A stretch of 64,000 bases of DNA. Source: Paraburkholderia sp. BL21I4N1 (lineage in GTDB: Bacteria > Pseudomonadota > Gammaproteobacteria > Burkholderiales > Burkholderiaceae). This document shows, piece after piece, positions 33,879 to 42,542 of the stretch; positions within the stretch are counted from its first letter, which is position 1; the number at the start of each line of letters is the position of its first letter. The notes beneath the pieces are model-generated. The model had not been told where the DNA came from and did no database searches. It was given only the letters and a program-made list of their open reading frames with translations. The position numbers and the translations under genes are program-made. Where the stretch lies: positions 148,655-212,654 of the forward strand of contig NZ_PVEN01000013.1 of the NCBI RefSeq assembly GCF_002973525.1, read 5' to 3'.

Positions 33879-34100
33879 ATGACTGAAGCTGTTCTCAAAT
33901 CCGGCAATCCGGCTGTTGCTCAGCCCACGCCGATCCCATTGCGCGAATTGATGCCGTGGATCATCTTCGGCGGTTTGCTGTTGCTGCTCGCTATTTACTT
34001 CGTTGGTGCGGAAGAAGGGGCCACCTCGCTGGTGCCCGGCATGTACGTGCATGAGTTCGTGCACGACGGCCGCCATCTGCTCGGCTTTCCCTGCCACTAA
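33879..34100 (+). CDS. cbtB: Cobalt transporter subunit CbtB
   Basis: A 73-residue single-span membrane protein (MPWIIFGGLLLLLAIYFVG) with a C-terminal His-rich stretch, VHEFVHDGRHLLGFPCH, typical of CbtB and likely a cobalt-binding site. AGGAG at 33865-33869 is nine bases before this ATG; the ATG at 33870 directly abuts it and cannot be the start. It is controlled by the cobalamin riboswitch and sits 13 bases before cbtA. CbtAB are predicted cobalt importers that supply B12 synthesis. Confidence 0.9.
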   Translation: MTEAVLKSGNPAVAQPTPIPLRELMPWIIFGGLLLLLAIYFVGAEEGATSLVPGMYVHEFVHDGRHLLGFPCH

Positions 34101-34113
34101 CGGAGCGTAGAAC

Positions 34114-34845
34114 ATGGTCGGTAAATTGTTGGTTCGCGGCATGCTCGCAGGCATCGCCGCGGGGTTACTCACGTTCAGCTTCGCCAAAGTGGTAGGCGAG
34201 CCGCAAGTCGATCAAGCGATTTCCTTTGAAGAAAAAGCCGATGCCGCGAAGGGCGAAGCCCCTGAGCCGGAAATCGTCAGCCGCGAGACGCAGGCGGGCC
34301 TGGGTTTGTTGACCGGCGTGGTGACGTATGGCGCCGCAATCGGCGGCTTGTTTTCGCTGGTGTTCGCGTTCGCTTACGGGCGTGTCGGCGTGGTGAGCGC
34401 GCGGGCGCTGTCTGCATGGCTCGCGCTCGGCGCGTTCATTACGATTGTGATCGTGCCGAATATCAAGTACCCGGCGAATCCGCCTTCGGTTGGCGATCCT
34501 GAAACGATCGGCGCGCGGACTGGGCTGTTCTTCCTGATGATTGCGATTTCGCTGGCGGCGATGGTGTTTTCGTTGAAGGTGCGGCGTCGGTTGGCCGTGC
34601 AACTCGGCGCGTGGAATGGCTCGATCGTGGCGGGCGTGGTGTTCGTCGTGATTATTGCCGCGGTGCAGCTTTCCATGCCGGTGATCAACGAAGTGCCGGC
34701 GGCTTTCCCGGCCGTGCTGTTGTGGAAGTTCCGCGTTGCCGCGATCGGGATGCAGGTCATTATGTGGACGACGATCGGGCTGCTGTTCGGCGCGCTGGTC
34801 GAACGTAGCGCGTTTGTGCGGCCGATTGGGCGTGCGGCGGTTTAG
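34114..34845 (+). CDS. cbtA: Cobalt transporter subunit CbtA
   Basis: A 243-residue inner-membrane protein with about six hydrophobic segments (LLVRGMLAGIAAGLLTFSF, GVVTYGAAIGGLFSLVFAF, and others), matching the CbtA family in length and N-terminal signature. GGAG eight bases upstream marks the start. Cotranscribed with cbtB under the B12 riboswitch, it should import cobalt when cobalamin is low. It ends before a terminator hairpin and an intergenic 35-bp repeat. Confidence 0.9.
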   Translation: MVGKLLVRGMLAGIAAGLLTFSFAKVVGEPQVDQAISFEEKADAAKGEAPEPEIVSRETQAGLGLLTGVVTYGAAIGGLFSLVFAFAYGRVGVVSARALSAWLALGAFITIVIVPNIKYPANPPSVGDPETIGARTGLFFLMIAISLAAMVFSLKVRRRLAVQLGAWNGSIVAGVVFVVIIAAVQLSMPVINEVPAAFPAVLLWKFRVAAIGMQVIMWTTIGLLFGALVERSAFVRPIGRAAV

Positions 34846-34923
34846 TCCTTCCGGTTGGTGGCGTGCCGTGCGCAACGCTTGAGAAGGTAGTGCGATCAAG
34901 GAGTTGCGGCGGTTGTAGGAAGG

Positions 34924-34958
34924 TTATCCACAGGCTTCTGAACAAAATCTGGGGATAA
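34924..34958 (+). repeat. Paired DnaA-box-like 35-bp element, copy A
   Basis: TTATCCACAG, a 15-base spacer (GCTTCTGAACAAAAT), then CTGGGGATAA. The left arm contains a perfect DnaA box (TTATCCACA) and the right arm is its imperfect inverted partner. Two other copies with the same arm and spacer lengths are at 38164 and 60376, all in the same orientation. This copy lies upstream of the RHS toxin islet. Confidence 0.8.
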
Positions 34959-34963
34959 GTTTT

Positions 34964-35019
34964 AAAAGCGAGGCGTTGGGCACGGTCGGGATGACGGTGC
35001 GCGGCGGCCTCGCTTTTTT
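34964..35019 (+). terminator. Likely intrinsic terminator after cbtA
   Basis: AAAAGCGAGGC (34964-34974) pairs with GCCTCGCTTTT (35007-35017), followed by more T's. The loop is long (32 bases), which weakens it, but the U-tract and position after cbtA fit. The region from here to 35244 is AT-richer and otherwise holds nothing recognisable. Confidence 0.6.
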
Positions 35020-35244
35020 GCGTTTGGGGCTTTTCGTTTGCCAATGTCGGCGGATTGCGGTGGGCTCTTATTGGCCGGATGACTTGCCTTTTCCTGATTT
35101 CCTACGCGCGATGTAGGCGCTGATAGATGTGCGCTGTAGTTGAGGAAAATAGAAATACAAGGATGAGAAATTTCAGAGTCTCTCGTCGCTGAGTTCCTTA
35201 TAGCGTGCTTGTGCTTCATACAAGTACAACCAATAAGGATGACG

Positions 35245-37641
35245 ATGGAACGCTATCGATTTGGCGAAGGTTCGGGGAGTATGGTTGCTCGATTGCTTAT
35301 CGCTTTTTTCCTCTTGATGATCGCGTTTGGCGCTAATGCCGAAAGCGGCGACGGGGTCTGTGCCCCGCTTTATGTGAGATCAGGGGCTATACAGGGAACG
35401 TCAACCTGCTTTGCAAAAGCTTGGGGTAATACTCCAATCAATCTATCAAACCACTACTGCGTTAATGAGCCGGCCCGAATCGCAAGATGGTGTGGAATGC
35501 CGCCAGACGACAACAGCGCGGACAATAGTTGTTCTGTAGCTGACCCGGTCTACGCAAGCTCAGGTGCGACGACGGTCAGCGAGGTGGACTTTCACAGCGG
35601 CGATGACCGACCCCTCGTATTTGGCAGGACCTATCGTTCTCGCCCGGTTATGCGGGCGGATTCCGGTTTCGGATCGCTTTGGGTTCACAACTGGCAGCGT
35701 CAGTTAAATCTTGCGAACGTGAATGGTGTACCTGCGCGCGTGACGGCTTACCGGGAAGATGGTAATCCGATCGTCTTTAATAAGGTTTCACGAGGTTGGC
35801 GCGCTACGAATGGAACCCCCTTGATGCTGACCCAAGGCTCGTCATCGTGGACATTGGAAGACTTAACCAACGGTGCGCGTGAGGCCTATTCCGCCCAAGG
35901 AGTTCTGTTGTCTGTTGCCGAGCGCGATGGGCGATTGGCAACACTCACTTATAGCGATACGAATACTCCTGGCTCCATCGCACCAGCATCGGGATTGCTT
36001 GTAGCGGTTACCTATCATGCAACTGGATCGAACCCGTACAACGATTTAACCATTAGTTTGAGCTACGATGCGAAGTGGCGCGTATCGCAAGTCACAGACC
36101 CAGCAGGAAACGTTACGCGATACAGCTACGACGGAAACAACAATCTTGTATCTGTTACATGGCCTGACGGAAATGTCCGCCGGTACGCTTATGAAGACAC
36201 AAGGTTCACCGGCGCGCTGACCGGCTTGATTGACGAAACAGGGACACGCATTGCGACCTGGTCATACGACTCGATGGGGCGTGCTACCGCAGCAACACAT
36301 CCAAATTCACAACAGAATGTGGCGTTCGCCTATGGCGTTAACACATCGACCATTGTCAACAATCAGCGTACTACGACCGTGACCTATGCCCCGTTCGGGG
36401 GAATGTTACGCGCGACAGGAAGCGATGCAGGTTACAGCATGAGGTGGGACGCTGCCGGCAATCTGACTAGCGATGTCACGCCATATGGGAAAAACATCCA
36501 GTACACGTACGACGATAATAACCGTCCTATTCAGACAACATCGATTACCAGTTCGGGTGGCACGGCAATAACCACGGTTAGTTATTCCGACTCCGTCAGT
36601 CTGCGCCCGTACATGGTCGCCTCACCAAGGTGGTTGCGCGCATATGTCTACGACGCGAATGGCAACCCAACCGGGATCAGCGAAAGACAGACCTCCGATA
36701 GAACCGGAGTAGATGGATTCGGCGCCACACTGGCTGAGGGGCCGACGAGAACGTACGGGTTGGTGTACGACTCGTTAAATCGCCTGACTTTTGCTCAGAT
36801 GTTCGATGACGGCAGGCTGACCGGTGAATGGGGAATAACGCAGGACACGACCGGAAACCTGCGATCGATCATTGAACGAAAGTCCGGCAACGTTCTCATG
36901 ATCGCTCTCCGGGATTCAGCGCATCGAGTGATTCAATTCAGCAATTCCTTTTGGACCGCAAATCCCCAGTATGATGCTCGCGGTCGACTGATCGGGTTTC
37001 GGTACTTTGAAGATGCAAACCCCATCAATGGAAACATTAAACGCGCTCTTAAGGTCGATTACAGTTACGCGGCAGATGGAAAGCTAGCTTCACACACAGG
37101 CACGGTATCAACGAATCTCGGGCCCGATTTACCAATTAGTGACGATGAGCTTGACAGATGGCTTGATAATATCGAGTCGGGGGTGGTGCCCGCATCTCCT
37201 GCGCCTAATCTTTCGGGTATGTTTAAAGGGTTGCGGGCTACCTTGGAGTCCGGCTTGGTGCCGGTATGTCCGGAATGTGCGATATATGCTGGTGCTCGCT
37301 TTGCATGGCTGGTATTCCAGCTTGCCCGTGACCCAATGTGGGCCAGCAAGAATGGCATCGGACAGGCTACCGGAGCCAAGCAATGCAAACCAACCGGTGG
37401 CAATGGTGCAAATGTCGTTTTTAAACGGGATCACTATATAAAGCGGGCAGTTCGAGATGGTCTTGATCTTGACCATGCGGAAGCGCAAGTCGCAGACGAA
37501 ATTAATGCAATCAGGTCAGACATGCTTCCCAACACGAATACAATCAGGCAGATTACGGTAGATGGACTTCCAGTTGAGTTCAGAGCGTATCTACAAACGG
37601 ACGGACAGGTGAGTGTCGGAACTATTTTTGTGGTGCATTGA
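35245..37641 (+). CDS. RHS-repeat polymorphic toxin with Sec signal peptide
   Basis: A 798-residue protein. A Sec signal (VARLLIAFFLLMIAFGANA) is followed by a Cys-containing region and a DUF6531-like entry (DPVYASSGATTVSEVDFHSG). From about 230 to 670 come YD/RHS repeats (for example NVTRYSYDGNNNLVSV, DAAGNLTSDV). The C-terminal 80-100 residues (after KQCKPTGGNGANVV, with KRDHYIKRAVRDG and the ending VGTIFVVH) look like a separate toxin domain of unknown type. The hyperconserved DPxGL core motif usually found before the toxin is missing. AAGGA precedes the start. An immunity gene overlaps its stop. GC is clearly lower than in flanking genes, and no VgrG or T6SS gene adjoins, indicating horizontal transfer and perhaps Sec-dependent export. 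Confidence 0.85.
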   Translation: MERYRFGEGSGSMVARLLIAFFLLMIAFGANAESGDGVCAPLYVRSGAIQGTSTCFAKAWGNTPINLSNHYCVNEPARIARWCGMPPDDNSADNSCSVADPVYASSGATTVSEVDFHSGDDRPLVFGRTYRSRPVMRADSGFGSLWVHNWQRQLNLANVNGVPARVTAYREDGNPIVFNKVSRGWRATNGTPLMLTQGSSSWTLEDLTNGAREAYSAQGVLLSVAERDGRLATLTYSDTNTPGSIAPASGLLVAVTYHATGSNPYNDLTISLSYDAKWRVSQVTDPAGNVTRYSYDGNNNLVSVTWPDGNVRRYAYEDTRFTGALTGLIDETGTRIATWSYDSMGRATAATHPNSQQNVAFAYGVNTSTIVNNQRTTTVTYAPFGGMLRATGSDAGYSMRWDAAGNLTSDVTPYGKNIQYTYDDNNRPIQTTSITSSGGTAITTVSYSDSVSLRPYMVASPRWLRAYVYDANGNPTGISERQTSDRTGVDGFGATLAEGPTRTYGLVYDSLNRLTFAQMFDDGRLTGEWGITQDTTGNLRSIIERKSGNVLMIALRDSAHRVIQFSNSFWTANPQYDARGRLIGFRYFEDANPINGNIKRALKVDYSYAADGKLASHTGTVSTNLGPDLPISDDELDRWLDNIESGVVPASPAPNLSGMFKGLRATLESGLVPVCPECAIYAGARFAWLVFQLARDPMWASKNGIGQATGAKQCKPTGGNGANVVFKRDHYIKRAVRDGLDLDHAEAQVADEINAIRSDMLPNTNTIRQITVDGLPVEFRAYLQTDGQVSVGTIFVVH

Positions 37642-38006
37642 TGCTTCGTCAGCTAACTGAAGGCGAAACAGCCTTTATTCGTCAAATTGCGTCCCGACTC
37701 GAACCTGCGGACGGTGAGAGGCTGTTGTCTGATCTGGCATGCGCCCGGGCGGAGTCGCAACTTGAAGACGGATCGTTGGTACATTTTTATCTTGACGGCT
37801 ACGTACGGCCCGCCCATGTCGGGCAGCACACTTTCCCCTTTGAAGGGCGGTTAACCGATGCGGATGGCGCAGCGGTTTGTGTGCTGTTGTTTGCGGACCC
37901 CGGAAATCGACTGTTGGAACTTGAGTTTCTGCGTTGGGCAGACGGGTATTTGCAAGGACCAGACTGGGCAACGCTGCAGATTGTCGTCAAGCCGTCTCCG
38001 CTATAG
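37641..38006 (+). CDS. Probable immunity protein to the RHS toxin (DUF6984-like)
   Basis: A 121-residue soluble protein whose ATG overlaps the toxin TGA by one base (TGATG). The opening LRQLTEGETAFIRQIASRL, the FPFEGRLTDADGAAVCVLLF core and the LLELEFLRW end resemble the DUF6984 group that is often found next to toxins. Acidic composition fits a protein that neutralises a basic nuclease-like domain. The immunity role is inferred from position directly behind a polymorphic toxin, together with the shared low GC. Confidence 0.75.
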   Translation: MLRQLTEGETAFIRQIASRLEPADGERLLSDLACARAESQLEDGSLVHFYLDGYVRPAHVGQHTFPFEGRLTDADGAAVCVLLFADPGNRLLELEFLRWADGYLQGPDWATLQIVVKPSPL

Positions 38007-38163
38007 GATCACCTGGGTATAGAAGGTGCGCGATGCCGCACCTTCTCTTGGGGGCAAGCAATACATGACCTCACCGAGCACTCACCCCACAACCCCTAGC
38101 CCGCCCCCGCACCTCGCCCACGAAACCCAATCCCGTCAACAACTTGCCCGTGTTGCCGGAGCG

Positions 38164-38198
38164 TTATCCACAGCCTTGCAAACATTTTCTGTGGACAA
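38164..38198 (+). repeat. Paired DnaA-box-like 35-bp element, copy B
   Basis: TTATCCACAG, a 15-base spacer (CCTTGCAAACATTTT), then CTGTGGACAA. It has a perfect left DnaA box and an inverted right box (TTGTCCACAG read on the other strand). It lies just downstream of the toxin-immunity pair, in the same orientation as copy A, so the two bracket the islet. The rest of 38007-38233 shows nothing convincing. Confidence 0.8.
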
Positions 38199-38233
38199 CT
38201 TTCTTGCAGAACTACAACGCCAGCCATCCGTCT

Positions 38234-40210
38234 TTAAACGCTCCGACTTCTAAACGCCCAATTGAATATCCGCCGCGTCTGCGAGGCTGGCTGCGTCAGC
38301 CGATCGAACAACTGCGCGACGGCACCGTCGAGTTGAGCCAGCGCCGGCGCCGCATCCGGATCGACATCGAGCGCTGCAGCCGACGCTTCACGCTTTTCCA
38401 GTCCGCCCAACGCAGAACCTGCACCGCTGTACCGCGCAATCAACGAATCCAGCCGCGCCACGATCGATTCCACATGTGCTGCGCCGACTTCTGCCGCATT
38501 GAGCGCAGCACTGGCTGACACCGCATCATCGCGTCGCGACGAATCACTCAACACCCGCGCCCAATGCAGGCAGCAAAGCAGCGAACCGGTAGCCAGCTCA
38601 ACATCCGGATTCCACACCACAACGCGTTGAGTCTGCAGCGGTTTCAACGCAATCCGAAGATCATGCCAACTACGATCGAGTTTGCGCATCGCCGAAGTCG
38701 CATCCGACGTCGCTTCCGCAGCCCCATCCGCAGCACCGTGACCATGGGCCCGCGAATAACCCGCCACCCGCACGACCTCCCGCAAAGCCGCAAGCACCGC
38801 CCCGCGTCTCGCTTCCACATGCCGCGTCGCCGCAAGCGGCATCATCAACATCGCGACCGCGAACGACACGAGACACCCCACCAGCACCTCTTCGATCCGC
38901 AGCTCGGCCAACGGCCCCATCGCGAAGCCCAACTCGCCATAAACCAACCCGACGAGCACGGTGATAAAAAACACCCCTGGCGCGTACGCATTCAGAATGA
39001 AGTAGGCCCAGCCGAAAACGCACACCACCATCGCCGTCACCAGCAACGCGGGCGAGCCGTGCAACGGCGCAACCAGCAGCACGCTGACCAACGCACCGGC
39101 CAGCGTCCCGACGAGCCGCTGCGCGCCGCGATAGACGGTATCGGCGCGCGATCGTGTGCCGAGGAACACCACGAACGTCGTAATCACCGCCCAGAACCAT
39201 CGCTCGGGAGACAGCGAGTGGCCGATCAGCATCGCGAGAAACGCGGCGGTCGTGGCTCGCGTGGCGGGCAGCCAGCAGAACTTCGCGCGCAAATCGGCGA
39301 AACGCTGCGTCGCGGAATTGACGACGCGAACATCAACAACAACGCTATCGCCTGAAGCCAACAACGCCGCCTCACTTCCTGTGCGATCGCGCCACGCCAT
39401 CTCCCTTAGCCGCCCAATCGCATGCCGTAAAGCCTCCACCCTCGCCAGCGTTACAACCGAACCCGAAGCCGGCCCCGCAGCAAACGCATGCTGCCCCGCC
39501 GCGACTTCTACTTCGACGATCCGTTCGCGGATCGTCTCGGCATCCGGCGGATTCAGCAGCGCCAGTTGCTCTTCGAGCGACAGCGCCGCTTCATTCAACG
39601 ACGAAAGATTCGCCGCTCCCGGCGCATGCAGCAAACGCGTCGCACGCAACGTGACCGTATGCACGGCCAATCGGAAACTTGCCGAGACTCGCGTCGGCAC
39701 CAGCACACGGCCAACCACCGTCACCATCACCGGACCGAACGCTGACAACAACAGTGACACCACGAGGTGCTGCATCGAAGGATGCAGATACAACCCCAGG
39801 TAAAAGCACACGACGCCCAGCATCGCGCAACCCAGCGCGCGCGGACCGCACGCCTGGCACAGCATGCCGACGAACATCACGACGAGAAAACCCGCATCGC
39901 CGGCGAGCGGATAGCGGCTCAATACGCTCGCCGCGGCGAAACACACGCACGAGCATAGATAGAGACAGAAGAGCGTGCCAAACCACGCGGACCGTCGCGC
40001 GTCGCGCACGAACAGCGGCGCGACCATCGCGAAGAGGATGCCGGGCGCGGCGAGGGTGATGGGTTGCTGATGAGACACGGTCCACGCGATGCTTGCCACG
40101 CCGGTCAGCAGGCAGGCAAGCGCAACGCGCAGCGCGTTATGGAGGCGGACGAGTCCCGGGTCCGCGGCTAGCAGACGGTCGGCGACGCGCGAAAACGCGG
40201 CAGCAATCAT
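38234..40210 (-). CDS. FUSC-family membrane transporter
   Basis: A 658-residue protein with two membrane blocks (from LRVALACLLTGVASIAWTV, and ATRATTAAFLAMLIGHSL) separated by a cytoplasmic helical part, the architecture of the FUSC/YccS efflux family. Unlike the FUSC gene at 18806 it stands alone, without HlyD, DUF1656 or an outer-membrane channel, so its partner proteins, if any, are elsewhere. The substrate is unknown. The N-terminus (MIAAAFSRVADRLLAADP) is a normal cytoplasmic lead. Confidence 0.85.
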   Translation of the reverse strand: MIAAAFSRVADRLLAADPGLVRLHNALRVALACLLTGVASIAWTVSHQQPITLAAPGILFAMVAPLFVRDARRSAWFGTLFCLYLCSCVCFAAASVLSRYPLAGDAGFLVVMFVGMLCQACGPRALGCAMLGVVCFYLGLYLHPSMQHLVVSLLLSAFGPVMVTVVGRVLVPTRVSASFRLAVHTVTLRATRLLHAPGAANLSSLNEAALSLEEQLALLNPPDAETIRERIVEVEVAAGQHAFAAGPASGSVVTLARVEALRHAIGRLREMAWRDRTGSEAALLASGDSVVVDVRVVNSATQRFADLRAKFCWLPATRATTAAFLAMLIGHSLSPERWFWAVITTFVVFLGTRSRADTVYRGAQRLVGTLAGALVSVLLVAPLHGSPALLVTAMVVCVFGWAYFILNAYAPGVFFITVLVGLVYGELGFAMGPLAELRIEEVLVGCLVSFAVAMLMMPLAATRHVEARRGAVLAALREVVRVAGYSRAHGHGAADGAAEATSDATSAMRKLDRSWHDLRIALKPLQTQRVVVWNPDVELATGSLLCCLHWARVLSDSSRRDDAVSASAALNAAEVGAAHVESIVARLDSLIARYSGAGSALGGLEKREASAAALDVDPDAAPALAQLDGAVAQLFDRLTQPASQTRRIFNWAFRSRSV

Positions 40211-40489
40211 GATCGATGATATCCAGGCTAAATGGCCGCCTTCGGCTTGTGGCCGATTGCGACAGGGCGGGCACGGAGCCCGCCACCTACGTATCGCCGA
40301 ACCAGGCTGTCATGCCGGGATCACCGGCCAACAGTCCCGTCCGACGACGGGCGATAACACTCGAACAGGCACACCGAAACACGCTGCAAAGGGTAGCGCG
40401 GCGCATCCGGTGGGTTCGGGTTTTCCCGGATGATACCTGGACAAAATGACGCTTGTCGAATTTTTGCGGCAGCGCAGCACCGCGTCGCG

Positions 40490-41263
40490 TCAGGTGGCGT
40501 CGTGGAAAATGACGCCGAGCGTATGCCGTTGGCCCGAGCGCAAGCGGCTCACGCCATGCCGCAGATTCACCCGGTACGGCCCACGTGTGCCCTGCACCGG
40601 CCGGTGATGTACCGCAAAAACCACCGCATCGCCCTTACGCAGCGGTACGACTTCCGCGCGCGACTGCATCCGCGGACGCTGCTCCGTCATCACGAATTCG
40701 CCGCCGGTAAAGTCCATGCCCGGCTCGGACAGCAGAATCGCCGCCTGGAGCGGAAAGACGTGCTCGCCGTAGAGATCCTGATGCAGGCAGTTGTAGTCGT
40801 CCGGCGCGTACTGAAGAATCAACGGCGTCGGACGCGTCTGGCCGGCAGCGTGGCAGCGCTCGATAAACGCCGCGTGCCCGGCCGGATAGCGGACGTCGAT
40901 CCCCATCGCCTCGTTCCAGCGATTCGCCACCGGCGCGAGACGCGGATAAAGCTCGCCGCGCAGATCGGCGATCAGCGACGGCAACGGATACGCAAAGTAC
41001 TTGTATTCACCCCGGCCGAAACCGTGCCGAGCCATCACGACACGGCTGCGATACAACTTGTCGTGCGAATAAAGTGCGCTCAGCGCATTGCATTCGTCCG
41101 CGCTGAGCAGATTGCGCAACATCGCGCAGCCGTGGCCGTTCAGTTCTTCTTCCACTCCGAACCAGTCGACCGCGTCGACGCGCTGCGCCAGCGTCTCGGC
41201 GCGATCCGATTCCAACTGCAATGTCAGATCAGACGAGCGCGCCTCTCTCACAATCGTATTCAT
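40490..41263 (-). CDS. 2-oxoglutarate/Fe(II)-dependent dioxygenase family protein
   Basis: A 257-residue protein with the iron facial triad visible: HQD in YNCLHQDLYGEHVFPLQ and a distal histidine in VNLRHGVSRLRSGQRHTLGV, which also gives the arginine that binds 2-oxoglutarate. The VVMARHGFGRGEYKYF and GGEFVMTEQRPRMQSRAE stretches match a proteobacterial oxygenase family (DUF2086-like) of unknown substrate. GGAG seven bases upstream supports the start. It is divergent from the MaoC-type gene; functional linkage is not evident. Confidence 0.85.
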   Translation of the reverse strand: MNTIVREARSSDLTLQLESDRAETLAQRVDAVDWFGVEEELNGHGCAMLRNLLSADECNALSALYSHDKLYRSRVVMARHGFGRGEYKYFAYPLPSLIADLRGELYPRLAPVANRWNEAMGIDVRYPAGHAAFIERCHAAGQTRPTPLILQYAPDDYNCLHQDLYGEHVFPLQAAILLSEPGMDFTGGEFVMTEQRPRMQSRAEVVPLRKGDAVVFAVHHRPVQGTRGPYRVNLRHGVSRLRSGQRHTLGVIFHDAT

Positions 41264-41441
41264 CAGCTATCTCCATCCGCAATTTTCGAGCGGTGACGGT
41301 GACGCAGTGTAAGCACGCACCATCGGCCACACATCCCGGCTCTTGCTCTTTCATTTCCCGCCCGGCTTTGCCCGACCCGCTCGCATCGTTCATAGTAGGA
41401 CCCTCGTTCAGCGCCAAAGCGGCAACACGGAGACTCATCGC

Positions 41442-42290
41442 ATGCCCGACTCCTCACAGAAACTCGACGACTGGCTGTTCAAGGAAATCGTCGTCAAAGA
41501 CGACATCACCGCGTTTCCGCTCAAGGCGATGGCTGCCACGCTCGATCGCGAGGAGAGCGGCATCGCCGTGCCGCCGCTGTGGCATTGGCTCTACTTTCTG
41601 GAAGCCGCGCCGATTTCAAAGGTCGGACCGGACGGTCACCCCGAGCGCGGCGGATTTCTGCCGCCGGTGCCGTTACAGCGTCGCATGTGGGCCGGCGGGC
41701 GTCTGACTTTTCATGCGCCGCTCAAAGTAGGGGAGCGCGCCACGCGCACGTCGACCATCGCCAATATCGAAGACAAGACGGGCCGTTCGGGCCGGCTCGT
41801 GTTCGTCACGGTGCAGCACACAATCGAAGCCGGTGGCGAACTGAAGCTGGAGGAGGAACACGACATCGTCTATCGCGACGCGCCCGAGGCGGGCGCGCGT
41901 CCGCCGCAAGCGGCGCGCGCGCCGGAAGGCGAAACATGGAGCCGCACGATCGACGCCGACGCGGTCCTGCTGTTCCGCTACTCGGCGCTGACCTTCAACG
42001 GCCACCGCATTCACTACGACTATCCGTATGTGACGGGGGCGGAAGCTTATCCCGGCCTGATCGTGCATGGGCCTTTGATTGCGACTTTGCTGGTCGATCT
42101 GGTGCGCCGCGAACTGCCGGACGCGGACTCGGCGTTGCAAAGCTTCGCTTTCAAGGCGCTGCGCCCGGCTTTCTCCGGCCAGCCCTTGACGGTATGCGGC
42201 AAGCTTGCCGCCGACGGCAAGACGGTCGAACTGTGGGCCAAAGACCACGAAGGCTACCTGCTCATGCGCGCAATGGCCGCGCTCGCCTGA
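41442..42290 (+). CDS. MaoC-type acyl-CoA hydratase (mesaconyl-CoA hydratase/HTD2-like)
   Basis: A 282-residue double hot-dog protein. The N-terminal half has the WHWLYFLEAAP and PLQRRMWAGGRLTFHAPL segments of the FAS1-like dehydratase group; the C-terminal half has RYSALTFNGHRIHYD, the MaoC catalytic Asn/His region, and PGLIVHGPLIATLLVD. Relatives hydrate mesaconyl-C4-CoA or dehydrate 3-hydroxyacyl groups. GGAG nine bases before the start excludes the upstream ATG at 41343. It lies upstream of an amino acid catabolic set; a shared pathway is only suggested. Confidence 0.85.
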   Translation: MPDSSQKLDDWLFKEIVVKDDITAFPLKAMAATLDREESGIAVPPLWHWLYFLEAAPISKVGPDGHPERGGFLPPVPLQRRMWAGGRLTFHAPLKVGERATRTSTIANIEDKTGRSGRLVFVTVQHTIEAGGELKLEEEHDIVYRDAPEAGARPPQAARAPEGETWSRTIDADAVLLFRYSALTFNGHRIHYDYPYVTGAEAYPGLIVHGPLIATLLVDLVRRELPDADSALQSFAFKALRPAFSGQPLTVCGKLAADGKTVELWAKDHEGYLLMRAMAALA

Positions 42291-42542
42291 GCCACACGCA
42301 CATTTCCAATAAGAAACGAATGTGACGGCGCCAGTGCTTGTCCAAAGCGCAGGCGCCCCCGTCCGCGCGCTCACCGCCCGCCCAGCAAGCGGTCCGCGAA
42401 TTATGCGCGTCATTCATATCTGGCAAGCCCGGCCGGGGTTTCCCACGATCCGCGCCGGGCAAATCCGCTTGCCGCCATAAAAACCCGCGTGTATAGTTTC
42501 CGAACTTACTCTTGTTTCGCATCGGAAATTAAAGGGATTCTC

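Noticed and set aside
33870..34100. Start of cbtB at 33870
   Set aside because: The ATG directly abuts AGGAG; the ATG at 33879 has proper spacing.
35245..38006. A prophage or insertion sequence carrying the toxin pair
   Set aside because: No transposase, integrase or phage structural gene and no terminal inverted repeats of IS type were found, only the two 35-bp elements.
34924..38198. A replication origin at the DnaA-box-like elements
   Set aside because: Origins show clusters of several boxes with an AT-rich unwinding region and dnaA or parAB nearby. Here there are single isolated pairs and no such genes.
38026..38253. A 75-codon open frame between the immunity gene and the FUSC gene
   Set aside because: It lacks a ribosome binding site, is Pro/Ser-rich at the start and runs through the 35-bp repeat copy B; no similarity to a known protein was apparent.
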